The translations under genes were made by a program, and so were the position numbers. The notes beneath the pieces were generated by a model. That model did not search any database. It worked only from the letters and a program-made list of their open reading frames with translations, and was not told where the DNA came from. 64,000 nt of DNA from an uncultured Ferrovum sp. (lineage in GTDB: Bacteria > Pseudomonadota > Gammaproteobacteria > Burkholderiales > Ferrovaceae), in contig CAIVUX010000032.1 of NCBI GenBank assembly GCA_903909215.1, positions 1-64,000 on the forward strand, given 5' to 3'. Positions within the stretch are counted from its first letter, which is position 1. Each line of letters starts with the position of its first letter. Shown one piece after another: positions 1 through 11,115 of this stretch.

Positions 1-247
1 CCTGGGGGGGTCTGACCCCTAAAACCGTTGCGCCATGCACTTGGTGCAACCACAAGGGCTTAACACCTAAAGCGCGCGCCACGCGCCGCCGGTTTTCAAG
101 TGCATGCTGTAAGTCATCCCCGCAGCGTATTCCCAAATTAAGGCTACTGTAGGGGCCCGCACTCACCCCGCCCTCTCGCACTGTATTCCACGTGCGCACC
201 CAAGCTGGAGCTGGCCAATGGGCTGCAAAACCCGGCAACCTAATCAC
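1..247 (-). CDS. pgeF: PgeF/YfiH purine nucleoside phosphorylase (laccase-domain protein), C-terminal part cut by window edge
   Basis: Reading the minus strand from a GTG at 247 gives an open frame of 82 codons that runs off the window. It contains APAWVRTWNTVREGGVSAG, then PYSSLNLG, then LWLHQVHG. These are the N-terminal hallmarks of the PgeF/YfiH/LACC1 family, Zn-dependent enzymes now regarded as purine nucleoside phosphorylases/adenosine deaminases. The GTG overlaps the rluD stop, so the two are translationally coupled, and rluD-pgeF is a common proteobacterial pair. Shortly after the QVHG motif the frame reads through a copy of the GGGGTC(A/T)GACCCC palindrome as L-G-V-R-P-P. The gene is shorter than most start-to-stop searches detect because only about a third of it is in the window. 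Confidence 0.85.
   Translation of the reverse strand, partial: MIRLPGFAAHWPAPAWVRTWNTVREGGVSAGPYSSLNLGIRCGDDLQHALENRRRVARALGVKPLWLHQVHGATVLGVRPPQ
7..19. repeat. Single GGGGTC(A/T)GACCCC palindrome inside pgeF
   Basis: GGGGTCTGACCCC on the plus strand, read on the minus strand as G-V-R-P in PgeF, just after the QVHG motif. Confidence 0.95.
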
Positions 248-1226
248 GCTGTGCCTCGCGCAATACATTCAATAACGTGGCCATATCGGTGACCATAGGA
301 AGCGACCATTCCACATGTTGCTGGGTGTGGGGATGAATAAGCCCCAAACGAAAAGCTTGTAACGCCTGGCGCCCGAAAGTGGTGAGGGCCTCGCGAATGG
401 TGGGATTAAAGGCAATGGCGCGCCCGCCGTAGACAGGGTCACCGGCCAAGGGATGGCCAATATGCTGCATATGCACACGAATTTGATGGGTTCGTCCGGT
501 TTCTAATTGGCATTCCACCCAAGTATGGAAGGGCAACTGTTCCACAATAGTGTAATGGGTTACAGCCTCACGTCCTCCGGGCATGACGGCCATCTTGATG
601 CGTTGCGTAGGATGACGCCCAATGGGGGCATCTACTTTTCCATCGCGGGTTAGAGCGCCATTCACCAATGCCCAGTAATGACGACGAACCGTGCGTTCTT
701 GTAATTGGCGCACCAAATCAGCATGGGCTTGCAAAGTACGCGCAATAACCATTAAGCCACTGGTGTCTTTGTCTAGGCGATGTACGATGCCACAACGGGG
801 CACGGCACTCAGTCGCCCATCCCAATGCAGTAGCGCATTTTGCAAGGTGCCATTGCGGTTGCCATTGCCCGGATGCACCACCAACCCTGGGGGCTTGTTG
901 ATCACCGCCAAGGCATCGTCCTCATACACCACTTCAATGGGGATATTTTCCGCTTCCACATCATCGGAGAGCGCGTCTTCGGGAACCTGAAGGGTGATGC
1001 GATCGCCGCTCCACACCTTAAGCTTGGGCGTGGCGGGGACGCCATTGTGCTGCAAACAGCCTTCACGAATCCAGCGTTGCAGACGGCTACGAGAAAAATC
1101 GGGGAATATCTGAACCAATGCCTGATCAAGGCGCAAGCCAGAGCATTCGAAGGGAATCAGCGCTTCTAGCGGATCCGATTCCTCGGGACTGGTATAATCA
1201 ACGGATTGAATAATGGCATCAGACAT
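240..1226 (-). CDS. rluD: 23S rRNA pseudouridine(1911/1915/1917) synthase RluD
   Basis: This 328-aa RluA-family pseudouridine synthase modifies helix 69 of 23S rRNA. An S4-like RNA-binding segment (about residues 30-80, with SRSRLQRWI) precedes the catalytic domain. The HRLDKDTSGL motif holds the catalytic Asp (about D152), and RTHQIRVH lies near 280. I place the start at ATG 1226, giving MSDAIIQSVD. A longer open frame reaching 1376 would cover 150 nt of bamD and adds residues unlike the family. The chosen start codon overlaps the bamD start on the other strand. The stop overlaps the pgeF GTG. The N-terminus has roughly 15 more residues before the S4 domain than I remember for E. coli RluD. 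Confidence 0.93.
   Translation of the reverse strand: MSDAIIQSVDYTSPEESDPLEALIPFECSGLRLDQALVQIFPDFSRSRLQRWIREGCLQHNGVPATPKLKVWSGDRITLQVPEDALSDDVEAENIPIEVVYEDDALAVINKPPGLVVHPGNGNRNGTLQNALLHWDGRLSAVPRCGIVHRLDKDTSGLMVIARTLQAHADLVRQLQERTVRRHYWALVNGALTRDGKVDAPIGRHPTQRIKMAVMPGGREAVTHYTIVEQLPFHTWVECQLETGRTHQIRVHMQHIGHPLAGDPVYGGRAIAFNPTIREALTTFGRQALQAFRLGLIHPHTQQHVEWSLPMVTDMATLLNVLREAQRD
1191..1199 (+). promoter_or_regulatory. Extended -10 promoter element for bamD
   Basis: TGGTATAAT matches the extended -10 consensus TGnTATAAT exactly. It lies 25 nt upstream of the bamD ATG, inside the 5' coding region of rluD on the opposite strand. No convincing -35 hexamer is visible, as expected for an extended -10 promoter. 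Predicted transcription would start near 1206. Confidence 0.6.
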
Positions 1227-2028
1227 GAATATCTCTAGTTTAACGCGAATCACCCTTCTTCTTCTGGCCGCTTTATTGGCCGGCTGCAGCACCTTCACGG
1301 GCACAAAAGACCCCACCAAAGACTGGTCGGCATCAAAATTATATTCTGAAGCCAAGACCGAGATGTTGGATGGCAATTATGAAAAGGCCGCCAAACTCTA
1401 TGAATCCTTGGAATCCCGCTACCCCTATGGCGCCTTTTCTCAACAGGCCCAGCTGGAGCAGATTTACGCCTATTACAAACAAAACGAAATGGCTTCAGCC
1501 ATTAGCGCCGCCGACCGCTTCATTAAGGCCCACCCCAACCATCCAGGGGTGGATTACGCCTATTACATGAAAGGGTTAGCTAATTTTAATGGCGATTTGG
1601 GATTATTGGGCATGTTCGACAGCCACGATTTGGCCGAACGCGACAACAAACCCACCCGTGAATCTTTCGAAACCTTCCGCGAACTGGTTACCCGCTACCC
1701 CAATAGCCGATATGCAGAAGACGCTCGTTTGCGCATGGGTTATTTGGTGAACTCTATGGCGCAAGGCGATGTGTCTATGGCGGCCTACTACTACCGTCGG
1801 CAAGCTTATTTAGCCGCTGCCAATCGGGCCCAGGATGTGGTTAAAACCTATCCGCAAACAGCTGCAGTGGAAGAAGCGTTGTTCATCATGAGCAAGAGCT
1901 ATCAAGCCATGGGGCTTAAAGATCTGTCTAACGACGCCTTGCGCGTCCTGCAAAAAAGCTTCCCCAACAGCCGTTTTTTAACCGGCAACGCCACTATCGA
2001 GCGTCCTTGGTGGCGTCTTTTCTGGTAA
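1225..2028 (+). CDS. bamD: Outer membrane assembly lipoprotein BamD (ComL)
   Basis: This 267-aa lipoprotein of the BAM complex works with BamA (encoded at 25.5-27.8 kb) to insert beta-barrel proteins into the outer membrane. The signal peptide is MNISSLTRITLLLLAALLAG followed by the lipobox Cys at residue 21. TPR-type helices follow: YEKAAKLYESLESRYPYG at about 48-65, then a second repeat with FETFRELVTRYPNSRYAED. I start at ATG 1225, which gives a clean lipoprotein signal; an ATG at 1213 would only add MASD. The start codon overlaps the divergent rluD start codon. The gene ends 5 nt before the convergent TraB-family gene. Confidence 0.93.
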   Translation: MNISSLTRITLLLLAALLAGCSTFTGTKDPTKDWSASKLYSEAKTEMLDGNYEKAAKLYESLESRYPYGAFSQQAQLEQIYAYYKQNEMASAISAADRFIKAHPNHPGVDYAYYMKGLANFNGDLGLLGMFDSHDLAERDNKPTRESFETFRELVTRYPNSRYAEDARLRMGYLVNSMAQGDVSMAAYYYRRQAYLAAANRAQDVVKTYPQTAAVEEALFIMSKSYQAMGLKDLSNDALRVLQKSFPNSRFLTGNATIERPWWRLFW

Positions 2029-2033
2029 AGCCC

Positions 2034-2924
2034 TTAAAGCTGCTGCACCCGATAACCCCGCGTTTTAAGGGTTTCCAACAAACCCCCCTCACCCACCAGT
2101 TGATTGGCGGGTATCAACACCAGTTGTACCTCGCCACCGGCCAGTTGAGCTTCAATGGCGCTCATTAACTTAGTGCGATTCGAGCTGACCAAGGCATGAT
2201 GAAGCGCTTCCCCTTTCTCACCTGCTTCTAGGGTTAGGCGTTCCATCTGAGAGTAACAGGCAACATTCCCTTCCTTCCAGCAAGACAGCAGACTGGTGAT
2301 GGTGTCCTTGTATTTTCCAGAAGCAAGATTGGCCACCGCTGAGCGCACCCAGGTTTCTTGCATGTCCGGTGTTAGGGCTTCTAATGCGGCCACTTCTCCT
2401 TTAATGCCTACCATTTCCTGTACAGGCTTATTGTCAGCACGGGCGCGTGCCACCATATAAAATGGCACATCGTACTCGGGTGATATACCCAATTGCACCA
2501 GCTCATGGTTTTGCATGGACGTGGCCAAGACATAAGGTTTAATACTGGGCGGCACTTTAAATGATTCGCCGCGCCCCGCGTACAGATCTTCAACGCTGCG
2601 CAGAACAGCCGCTGAAAGATGTTGATCGATACTGTCTGTGCCGTGGTAATACACGTCTGTTGCTTCGCGGGAAAAACGCTCGTTATCAGACAAGTCTGCG
2701 GTCACGGCCACGCGTGTAGCACGCATATAAGCCGCCTCAATCCAAGGGTTCATGGGGTAAAAATCACTGCTGGCAACGCCCGGGGTTCCCAACAAATATA
2801 CGGTATTGGTAGGGCTGGCCACTTCCCACATAAAGGTTTTGGTGGTGGGTTCCGCCAAAGCCGCTGTCATGGTCATGGTCAACGCCCACAATACAACACC
2901 TTGCATCCATCGACGCTGCAACAT
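2034..2924 (-). CDS. TraB/GumN family protein, exported
   Basis: A 296-aa protein with an N-terminal signal peptide ending near A-L-A-E-P (about residues 23-27). The mature part opens with FMWEVASPTNTVYLLGTPG, the first motif of the TraB/GumN (PF01963) family, and ends with the family's C-terminal strand pattern (VQLVLIPANQLVGEGGLLE). The fold is related to Tiki-like metalloproteases and erythromycin-esterase-like enzymes, but bacterial members have no agreed substrate. The usual GxxH motif appears here as LGTPG, so the His of the canonical LGSxH motif is missing and activity is doubtful. It sits between bamD and ftsB, facing bamD. Confidence 0.75.
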   Translation of the reverse strand: MLQRRWMQGVVLWALTMTMTAALAEPTTKTFMWEVASPTNTVYLLGTPGVASSDFYPMNPWIEAAYMRATRVAVTADLSDNERFSREATDVYYHGTDSIDQHLSAAVLRSVEDLYAGRGESFKVPPSIKPYVLATSMQNHELVQLGISPEYDVPFYMVARARADNKPVQEMVGIKGEVAALEALTPDMQETWVRSAVANLASGKYKDTITSLLSCWKEGNVACYSQMERLTLEAGEKGEALHHALVSSNRTKLMSAIEAQLAGGEVQLVLIPANQLVGEGGLLETLKTRGYRVQQL

Positions 2925-2944
2925 GGTCTGGCTCCTAACAAATA

Positions 2945-3247
2945 TTAAGGGGTGGCTTTAGGCGGGGGTTCAACAAAGCGGTAATAGGTTTCGCCCTGCC
3001 GCACCATACCCAAATCAACGCGGGCACGCTCTTCTAATGCGTCAGAACCTCTCTTGAGGTCTTGTACCTCAGCCGAGAGTGCTTGATTACGACCTTGCAT
3101 TTGGGTATTGGTTTCTTTCTGAGTGAAAATTTCATGATCTAGCGAACGAATACGCAGCCAACCACCCTTACCGAGAATGAGGGAATAGGCGAGTACTGCA
3201 ATCATCAACAGCAGCACGCCTGTCAGCAGTCGCCCGCGCTCAATCAT
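2945..3247 (-). CDS. ftsB: Cell division protein FtsB
   Basis: A 100-aa single-pass inner-membrane protein of the FtsQLB divisome complex. A transmembrane helix (about residues 9-25, LTGVLLLMIAVLAYSLI) is followed by a coiled coil (about 35-70). The C-terminal FtsB signature EERARVDLGMVRQGETYYR closes it. It lies 10 nt downstream of eno on the same strand; eno-ftsB adjacency is widely conserved in beta- and gammaproteobacteria and supports the call. Confidence 0.9.
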   Translation of the reverse strand: MIERGRLLTGVLLLMIAVLAYSLILGKGGWLRIRSLDHEIFTQKETNTQMQGRNQALSAEVQDLKRGSDALEERARVDLGMVRQGETYYRFVEPPPKATP

Positions 3248-3257
3248 GCCGGTTTAC

Positions 3258-4553
<1,296 letters not shown>

Positions 4554-4560
4554 TTATATT

Positions 4561-7079
<2,519 letters not shown>

Positions 7080-7148
7080 TTATATCTCGCGTAGTCGCTT
7101 AAAACAAACAACTGTTTTACATTGTTTTCTACTACCCTCGCCAAGGCT

Positions 7149-7154
7149 TATACT
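7149..7154 (+). promoter_or_regulatory. Possible -10 element for the Crp/Fnr gene
   Basis: TATACT lies 9-14 nt upstream of the ATG at 7163. A weak -35-like TTTTCT sits 18 nt further upstream. If used, the transcript would be nearly leaderless. Weak call, based on hexamer match and position only. Confidence 0.3.
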
Positions 7155-7162
7155 ACACAACC

Positions 7163-7792
7163 ATGAATCCCGCACCCCACGCCTTCCCAGAAATCCTCCT
7201 TGTGCGCCACCCCCTAAGGCTCATGTTGCGCAGTTTGCTGCACAGCAATGTGGTTTTGCGTTGCCTAACCGAGCCCGAACTGATGGAACTGGAAGAACAT
7301 CTCTCCATTACCGAGGTTAAAAAGGGGGAAGCGCTTCTGGTGCAAGGTGCCCAAGAAATGGATCAATATTTCATTTTGGAAGGTGTGCTGAAGCGCGTGG
7401 TCGCCAACCCGGAGGGTAAAGAAATGATTTTGCGCTTTTCCCGCGAGTTTGAAATTGAAACCAGCTACGCCGCCTGGCGCCTAGAAAACCGAGCGCCTTA
7501 CAGTATTCGAGCGGTAACGCGTGTGCGGGTGGCCAAATGCCCATTACCGATCTGGGCTGAATTTATGGTCCGTCACCCCAAACTTAAATATGATTTTGAA
7601 TTTGAAGTCATGCGTCTGATGAGCGAGATTATGGCGCACACCATTACCCTTCACTTACTAGACGCCGCCGGACGCATGGAGCGTTTTATGCGCAAACATC
7701 CAGAAATGGCCGGCTTAATCCCCAAAAAAGAGCTGGCTTTGCATCTTAATATTTCACCAGAGACCTTAAGCCGTCTGCTGCACACCCATTAA
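7163..7792 (+). CDS. Crp/Fnr family transcriptional regulator, ends right after the recognition helix
   Basis: A 209-aa regulator with an N-terminal cyclic-nucleotide-binding-like beta-roll (about 30-130), a long dimer helix, and a C-terminal helix-turn-helix. The recognition helix reads SPETLSRLLHTH (198-209), with E200, S203 and R204 in the E-x-x-S-R pattern that FNR uses to read TTGAT half-sites. There is no N-terminal Cys cluster (only isolated Cys), so it is not an Fe-S FNR and the effector is unknown. The protein stops immediately after the recognition helix, without the beta-wing that usually follows. The TAA abuts a GGGGTC(A/T)GACCCC pair, which may have replaced the original C-terminus. 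Confidence 0.85.
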   Translation: MNPAPHAFPEILLVRHPLRLMLRSLLHSNVVLRCLTEPELMELEEHLSITEVKKGEALLVQGAQEMDQYFILEGVLKRVVANPEGKEMILRFSREFEIETSYAAWRLENRAPYSIRAVTRVRVAKCPLPIWAEFMVRHPKLKYDFEFEVMRLMSEIMAHTITLHLLDAAGRMERFMRKHPEMAGLIPKKELALHLNISPETLSRLLHTH

Positions 7793-7822
7793 GGGGTCTG
7801 ACCCCACCCGGGGTCAGACCCC
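7793..7822. repeat. Inverted pair of GGGGTC(A/T)GACCCC palindromes between convergent genes
   Basis: GGGGTCTGACCCC (7793-7805) and GGGGTCAGACCCC (7810-7822) are perfect inverted copies separated by ACCC. RNA from either strand could form a 13-bp hairpin, but no T-run follows on either side, so an intrinsic terminator is not clear. The first copy starts directly after the Crp/Fnr stop codon; the second supplies the last codons and the TGA stop of the opposing formyltransferase-like gene. Confidence 0.95.
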
Positions 7823-8746
7823 GAAAGCACTACCCACTACAAGACTATGTTCGCGCGCAAAATCGGCGGCCGAGATTTTCTTGCCGTCTTCATGTTTTAA
7901 TTTAAACACTTCAATTTGCCCGCCTTGCACCGTAATAAAAAGGCTTTCGGTACCTATGGAGGCAATTTCACCCACTTTGCCTTTCACTGCACCAAAGGTA
8001 CGCACCTCATGTTTGCGTGCATCAAAAATCTGCACTTTTTTACCAGCCAAAGTGGTCCAAGCCCCCGGGGCGGGATTGCACCCGCGAATCAGGTTATAGG
8101 TAAAGCCCACGGGGTTATGCCAATTAATTTTAGATTCTGCCGCACGGCACCAACCCTGATAGCTGGCCTGCTCTTCATCTTGCACTACTTCTTGGTGACG
8201 ACCGGCCATCACCAGATCGGCCGCCTCTAACATGGCTGCAATACCCATGGGATAGAGGCGGTCAAAATACACCGACCCCAAGGTGTCATCAGCACCAATG
8301 GGGGTTTCTTTCTGCAACACAATCAACCCTTCATCCAGCCCGTCGTTAGGGCGGAAAATGGTCAGGCCTGTTTTGCCCTCACCGTAAATAATGGGCCAAT
8401 TGATAGAACTGGGTCCACGGTATTTGGGCAAAAGGGACGGGTGATATTGAATGGTGCCCTGTTTGGGAATGGTGACAAATTCCTGCGGAGCAAATTGCAG
8501 CACATACGCCATGATCCCGATGTCGGGGTTAAGCCCCTTCATAATGTCGATGGCGCGCGCATCTTTGAGCGAGGGTAATTGAAACACGGGCAACCCTTTC
8601 TCCTCAGCGGCAACGCGCAGCGGATCGGGGCGAGCCCCTTCTTTTTCGGGAGCACAAAAAACACCAACCACTTCATCGCCGCGCGCTAAAAACGAATCCA
8701 ACACGCCTTTACCAAAATCTTGCTGCCCAATAATAACGACTTTCAT
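7814..8746 (-). CDS. Formyltransferase-family protein resembling the 10-formyl-THF hydrolase domain of ALDH1L1
   Basis: A 310-aa member of the Fmt/PurU/ALDH1L formyl-transferase fold. The motif YHPSLLPKYRG puts the catalytic His at residue 102, and NDGLDEG puts the catalytic Asp at 138. The spacing of 36 equals that of the ALDH1L1 hydrolase domain. The sequence (EVVGVFCAPEKEG, SSINWPIIYGE) resembles that domain more than true methionyl-tRNA formyltransferase. The C-terminal part (210-300) matches the Fmt-C-like barrel. It lies 37 nt below the formyl-CoA transferase gene, so a role in handling one-carbon units from formyl-CoA is inferred, not shown. Its final G-V-stop is encoded by the palindromic repeat. 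Confidence 0.75.
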   Translation of the reverse strand: MKVVIIGQQDFGKGVLDSFLARGDEVVGVFCAPEKEGARPDPLRVAAEEKGLPVFQLPSLKDARAIDIMKGLNPDIGIMAYVLQFAPQEFVTIPKQGTIQYHPSLLPKYRGPSSINWPIIYGEGKTGLTIFRPNDGLDEGLIVLQKETPIGADDTLGSVYFDRLYPMGIAAMLEAADLVMAGRHQEVVQDEEQASYQGWCRAAESKINWHNPVGFTYNLIRGCNPAPGAWTTLAGKKVQIFDARKHEVRTFGAVKGKVGEIASIGTESLFITVQGGQIEVFKLKHEDGKKISAADFAREHSLVVGSAFGV

Positions 8747-8783
8747 TCGCTAAAAACTCCCGCTTAATTCCTGCGTCACATCA

Positions 8784-10025
8784 CTATTTAGAAAAGGCGC
8801 CCGCGCTGCGATGGGCTTCAATTTTAGCGGCATCCCAACCCAATACATCGCCCAATACGTTATCGGTATGCTCGCCCAACAAAGGTGAGCGCTCAATTTT
8901 TACATGATTGTCGGAGAGCTTAATGGGCATACCCACGTTATACCAAGTGCCCCGCGTGGGGTGATCTAGCTCCACATACATATCACGCAGTTTTACGTGC
9001 TCATCATTGGCTAAATCTTCGGTGCTCATGATGGGACCGCAAGGCACATCCATCTCGTTTAAGACGGCCATGAATTCGCGCTTGGTGAATTGGCTGGCAA
9101 ATTTATTCAGCATGTCCCACATCACACCCTGGTTCTTCCGCCGCTCGCCAATAGTGGCAAAACGTGGATCTTGCACCAGTGCGTCACCCCCCATATGTTG
9201 AGCCAATGCATTCCATACGGCCTCTTGTACCACCACGTAGATATAATCGTTGGGGCCGCCGGGTTTGCATTTCACCGCATTACCCAATTGACCGCCACCG
9301 GAATCATTGCCGCTGCGCGGTGTGGCGTGACGACCTTCGGTGGGGATGGAATACTCAGGCATGGGTCCGCGCGTTAAGCGTTGATGATCACGGAACTTAA
9401 CGCGACATAAATTCATCACCGAATCCATCATGGCCACTTCTACGTACTGACCCCGGCCGGTACGATTGCGGGCTTGCAAGGCTGCCAGTAGACCAATCAC
9501 CAAATGCAGACCGGTTCCGGAATCGCCAATTTGCGCGCCCGTCACCAAGGGCGGGCCATCATCAAAGCCGGTGGTGCTCATAGAGCCGCCCATGGCCTGC
9601 GCCACATTCTCGTAGGCCTTAAATTCTGCGTACGGGCCGCTCGAGCCAAAACCCTTAATAGAACCCATTACAATGGCGGGATTAATGTCGTGGATCTTGT
9701 CCCAAGTAAAGCCAAAACGGTCCAATACACCCGGGCCAAAGTTTTCCATGATCACATCGCAATTCTTCAGTAGCTCCACAAACACTTCTTTGCCCGCGTC
9801 GCTTTTCATATTCACCACAATAGAGCGCTTGTTGCAGTTCAACATAGTGAAGTAGAGACTGTCTGCATTGGGCACGTCACGCAGTTGCCCGCGTGTGGCA
9901 TCGCCAGCGGGAGGCTCAAACTTAATAACATCTGCGCCCAGCCAAGCCATTAATTGTGACGCCGTGGGTCCCGCTTGCACATGCGTCATATCCAAAATCC
10001 GAATGCCTGCTAATGCTTTCTCCAT
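8784..10025 (-). CDS. frc: Formyl-CoA:oxalate CoA-transferase-like protein (class III CoA-transferase, Frc family)
   Basis: A 413-aa class III (CaiB/BaiF) CoA-transferase closely resembling Oxalobacter Frc: THVQAGP with Q17, LYFTMLNCNKRS near 58-69, the catalytic Asp at about D168 (AQIGDSG), and a glycine loop GNDSGGGQ. Frc moves CoA from formyl-CoA to oxalate. The active-site Trp48 of Oxalobacter Frc is Gln47 here (TRGQLRD). A good GAGGAAG ribosome site precedes ATG 10025. The OxlT-like antiporter two genes upstream supports an oxalate role, but no oxalyl-CoA decarboxylase is in the window, and other dicarboxylate acceptors are possible for this superfamily. Confidence 0.8.
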   Translation of the reverse strand: MEKALAGIRILDMTHVQAGPTASQLMAWLGADVIKFEPPAGDATRGQLRDVPNADSLYFTMLNCNKRSIVVNMKSDAGKEVFVELLKNCDVIMENFGPGVLDRFGFTWDKIHDINPAIVMGSIKGFGSSGPYAEFKAYENVAQAMGGSMSTTGFDDGPPLVTGAQIGDSGTGLHLVIGLLAALQARNRTGRGQYVEVAMMDSVMNLCRVKFRDHQRLTRGPMPEYSIPTEGRHATPRSGNDSGGGQLGNAVKCKPGGPNDYIYVVVQEAVWNALAQHMGGDALVQDPRFATIGERRKNQGVMWDMLNKFASQFTKREFMAVLNEMDVPCGPIMSTEDLANDEHVKLRDMYVELDHPTRGTWYNVGMPIKLSDNHVKIERSPLLGEHTDNVLGDVLGWDAAKIEAHRSAGAFSK

Positions 10026-10261
10026 AACTTCCTCGCTGATATTTTTTATAAATTTATATGTATTGCAATCAAAGGTAGTGCCACCTTAAGGCCCTAACAA
10101 ATTGCTTTCAAGAGTTATTATTACCGATTACACCCGTCCATGGAAAGCCATAACACACTGAATAGGTGCCATTATCCATAGGTTATGGATGCATATTAAC
10201 AGTGAACAGCACAACAAATGACAGCCTTATTGAAGCATAATCTCGCACTTTTATGATGTCC

Positions 10262-10275
10262 TTGATTGGGGTCAA
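10262..10275. promoter_or_regulatory. FNR/CRP-type site upstream of frc
   Basis: TTGATTGGGGTCAA matches the FNR-type consensus TTGAT-N4-ATCAA at 9 of 10 defined bases. It lies in the 280-bp gap between the TSUP permease gene and frc, about 240 bp above the frc start. The rest of this gap (10026-10305) holds no other recognisable gene or motif apart from AT-rich promoter-like stretches. Confidence 0.45.
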
Positions 10276-10305
10276 GCGGGCCATAACATGGTGAATGCGC
10301 GCCGT

Positions 10306-11067
10306 TTAAGCCAAAAAAGACTGTACCGCCTGGCCACCTAATAACAGCGCCATCACGGCCAACGAACCAAAAACCATTTGGCGATATCGTTTGGGGTGAA
10401 TGTTTTTTTGCAGTCGCATACCCATCAATAACGTCACCACAGAAATGATGGCCAGTGGGATGGAGAGCTGCAGCATTTCAAAATTAAAGTGCCCCGACAG
10501 ACCCAAAGCGCCGGCTTGCGCGGCTTTACCTGCCATAAAACATAAGTTAAGAATTTGCGTTAAAGGGATGGCCGATAACCCCAACGTCATAAAATAGATC
10601 ACCAAAGGTGGCAGCGCCACGTTCACTGCACCCGACAGCACACCAGCCAGCAACCCCAATACCATGCCAGACATTTTGGGGTGGCGCACAATCACCGACC
10701 AATCGATACGTTTAATACGGTCCTGCCCCAAATAAACGCCAATCATGAACGCCAGCAAAAGCTTTAAGGGCGCAGGGTTGGCATGCAATAGCACCTGAGT
10801 ACCCAGTAAGGTGCCCAGCAATACCCATACGGCCATAGGCCAATAACGGCCCAGACTATGCTGCCACTGGCCTCCACGCAAAATACTCACTAAGTTAACG
10901 GCTAAATTGGGCAGCACAGTCACCACCACCGCCGTTTGCATATCGGTGACCAGTGCAATGACAGGAGTTGAAATTAAGGGAAAACCAAAACCCAAAGTGC
11001 CGTGGGCCAGAGCTGAAATCAGTAAGGTAATAACCACAAAGCCCAGCATTAGAGGGTCATGAAACAT
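10306..11067 (-). CDS. TSUP-family (TauE/SafE) membrane permease
   Basis: A 253-aa integral membrane protein with about eight hydrophobic helices. The N-terminal half has the family pattern HGTLGFGFPLISTPVIAL (about 22-39), and the second half repeats it with LAGVLSGAVNVALPPLVIY (about 139-157). TSUP proteins export or import small anions such as sulfite, sulfoacetate or organic acids. It lies 48 nt below the OxlT-like gene and above frc on the same strand, so an anion linked to oxalate or formate metabolism is a reasonable inference; the substrate cannot be read from sequence. Confidence 0.8.
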   Translation of the reverse strand: MFHDPLMLGFVVITLLISALAHGTLGFGFPLISTPVIALVTDMQTAVVVTVLPNLAVNLVSILRGGQWQHSLGRYWPMAVWVLLGTLLGTQVLLHANPAPLKLLLAFMIGVYLGQDRIKRIDWSVIVRHPKMSGMVLGLLAGVLSGAVNVALPPLVIYFMTLGLSAIPLTQILNLCFMAGKAAQAGALGLSGHFNFEMLQLSIPLAIISVVTLLMGMRLQKNIHPKRYRQMVFGSLAVMALLLGGQAVQSFLA

Positions 11068-11115
11068 ATCCCCTCCGTGCCGGGCTTAGATGAATACAGC
11101 AGAAACTCGAATAAC

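Noticed and set aside
1227-1376. N-terminal extension of rluD by 50 residues
   Set aside because: It overlaps bamD on the other strand, has no family similarity, and a normal start exists at 1226.
2034-2924. Active TraB-family metalloprotease
   Set aside because: The His of the usual LGSxH motif is missing (LGTPG), so enzymatic activity is not claimed.
7793-7822. Intrinsic terminator between the Crp/Fnr and formyltransferase-like genes
   Set aside because: The hairpin is strong, but no T-run follows it on either strand, so I list it only as a repeat pair.
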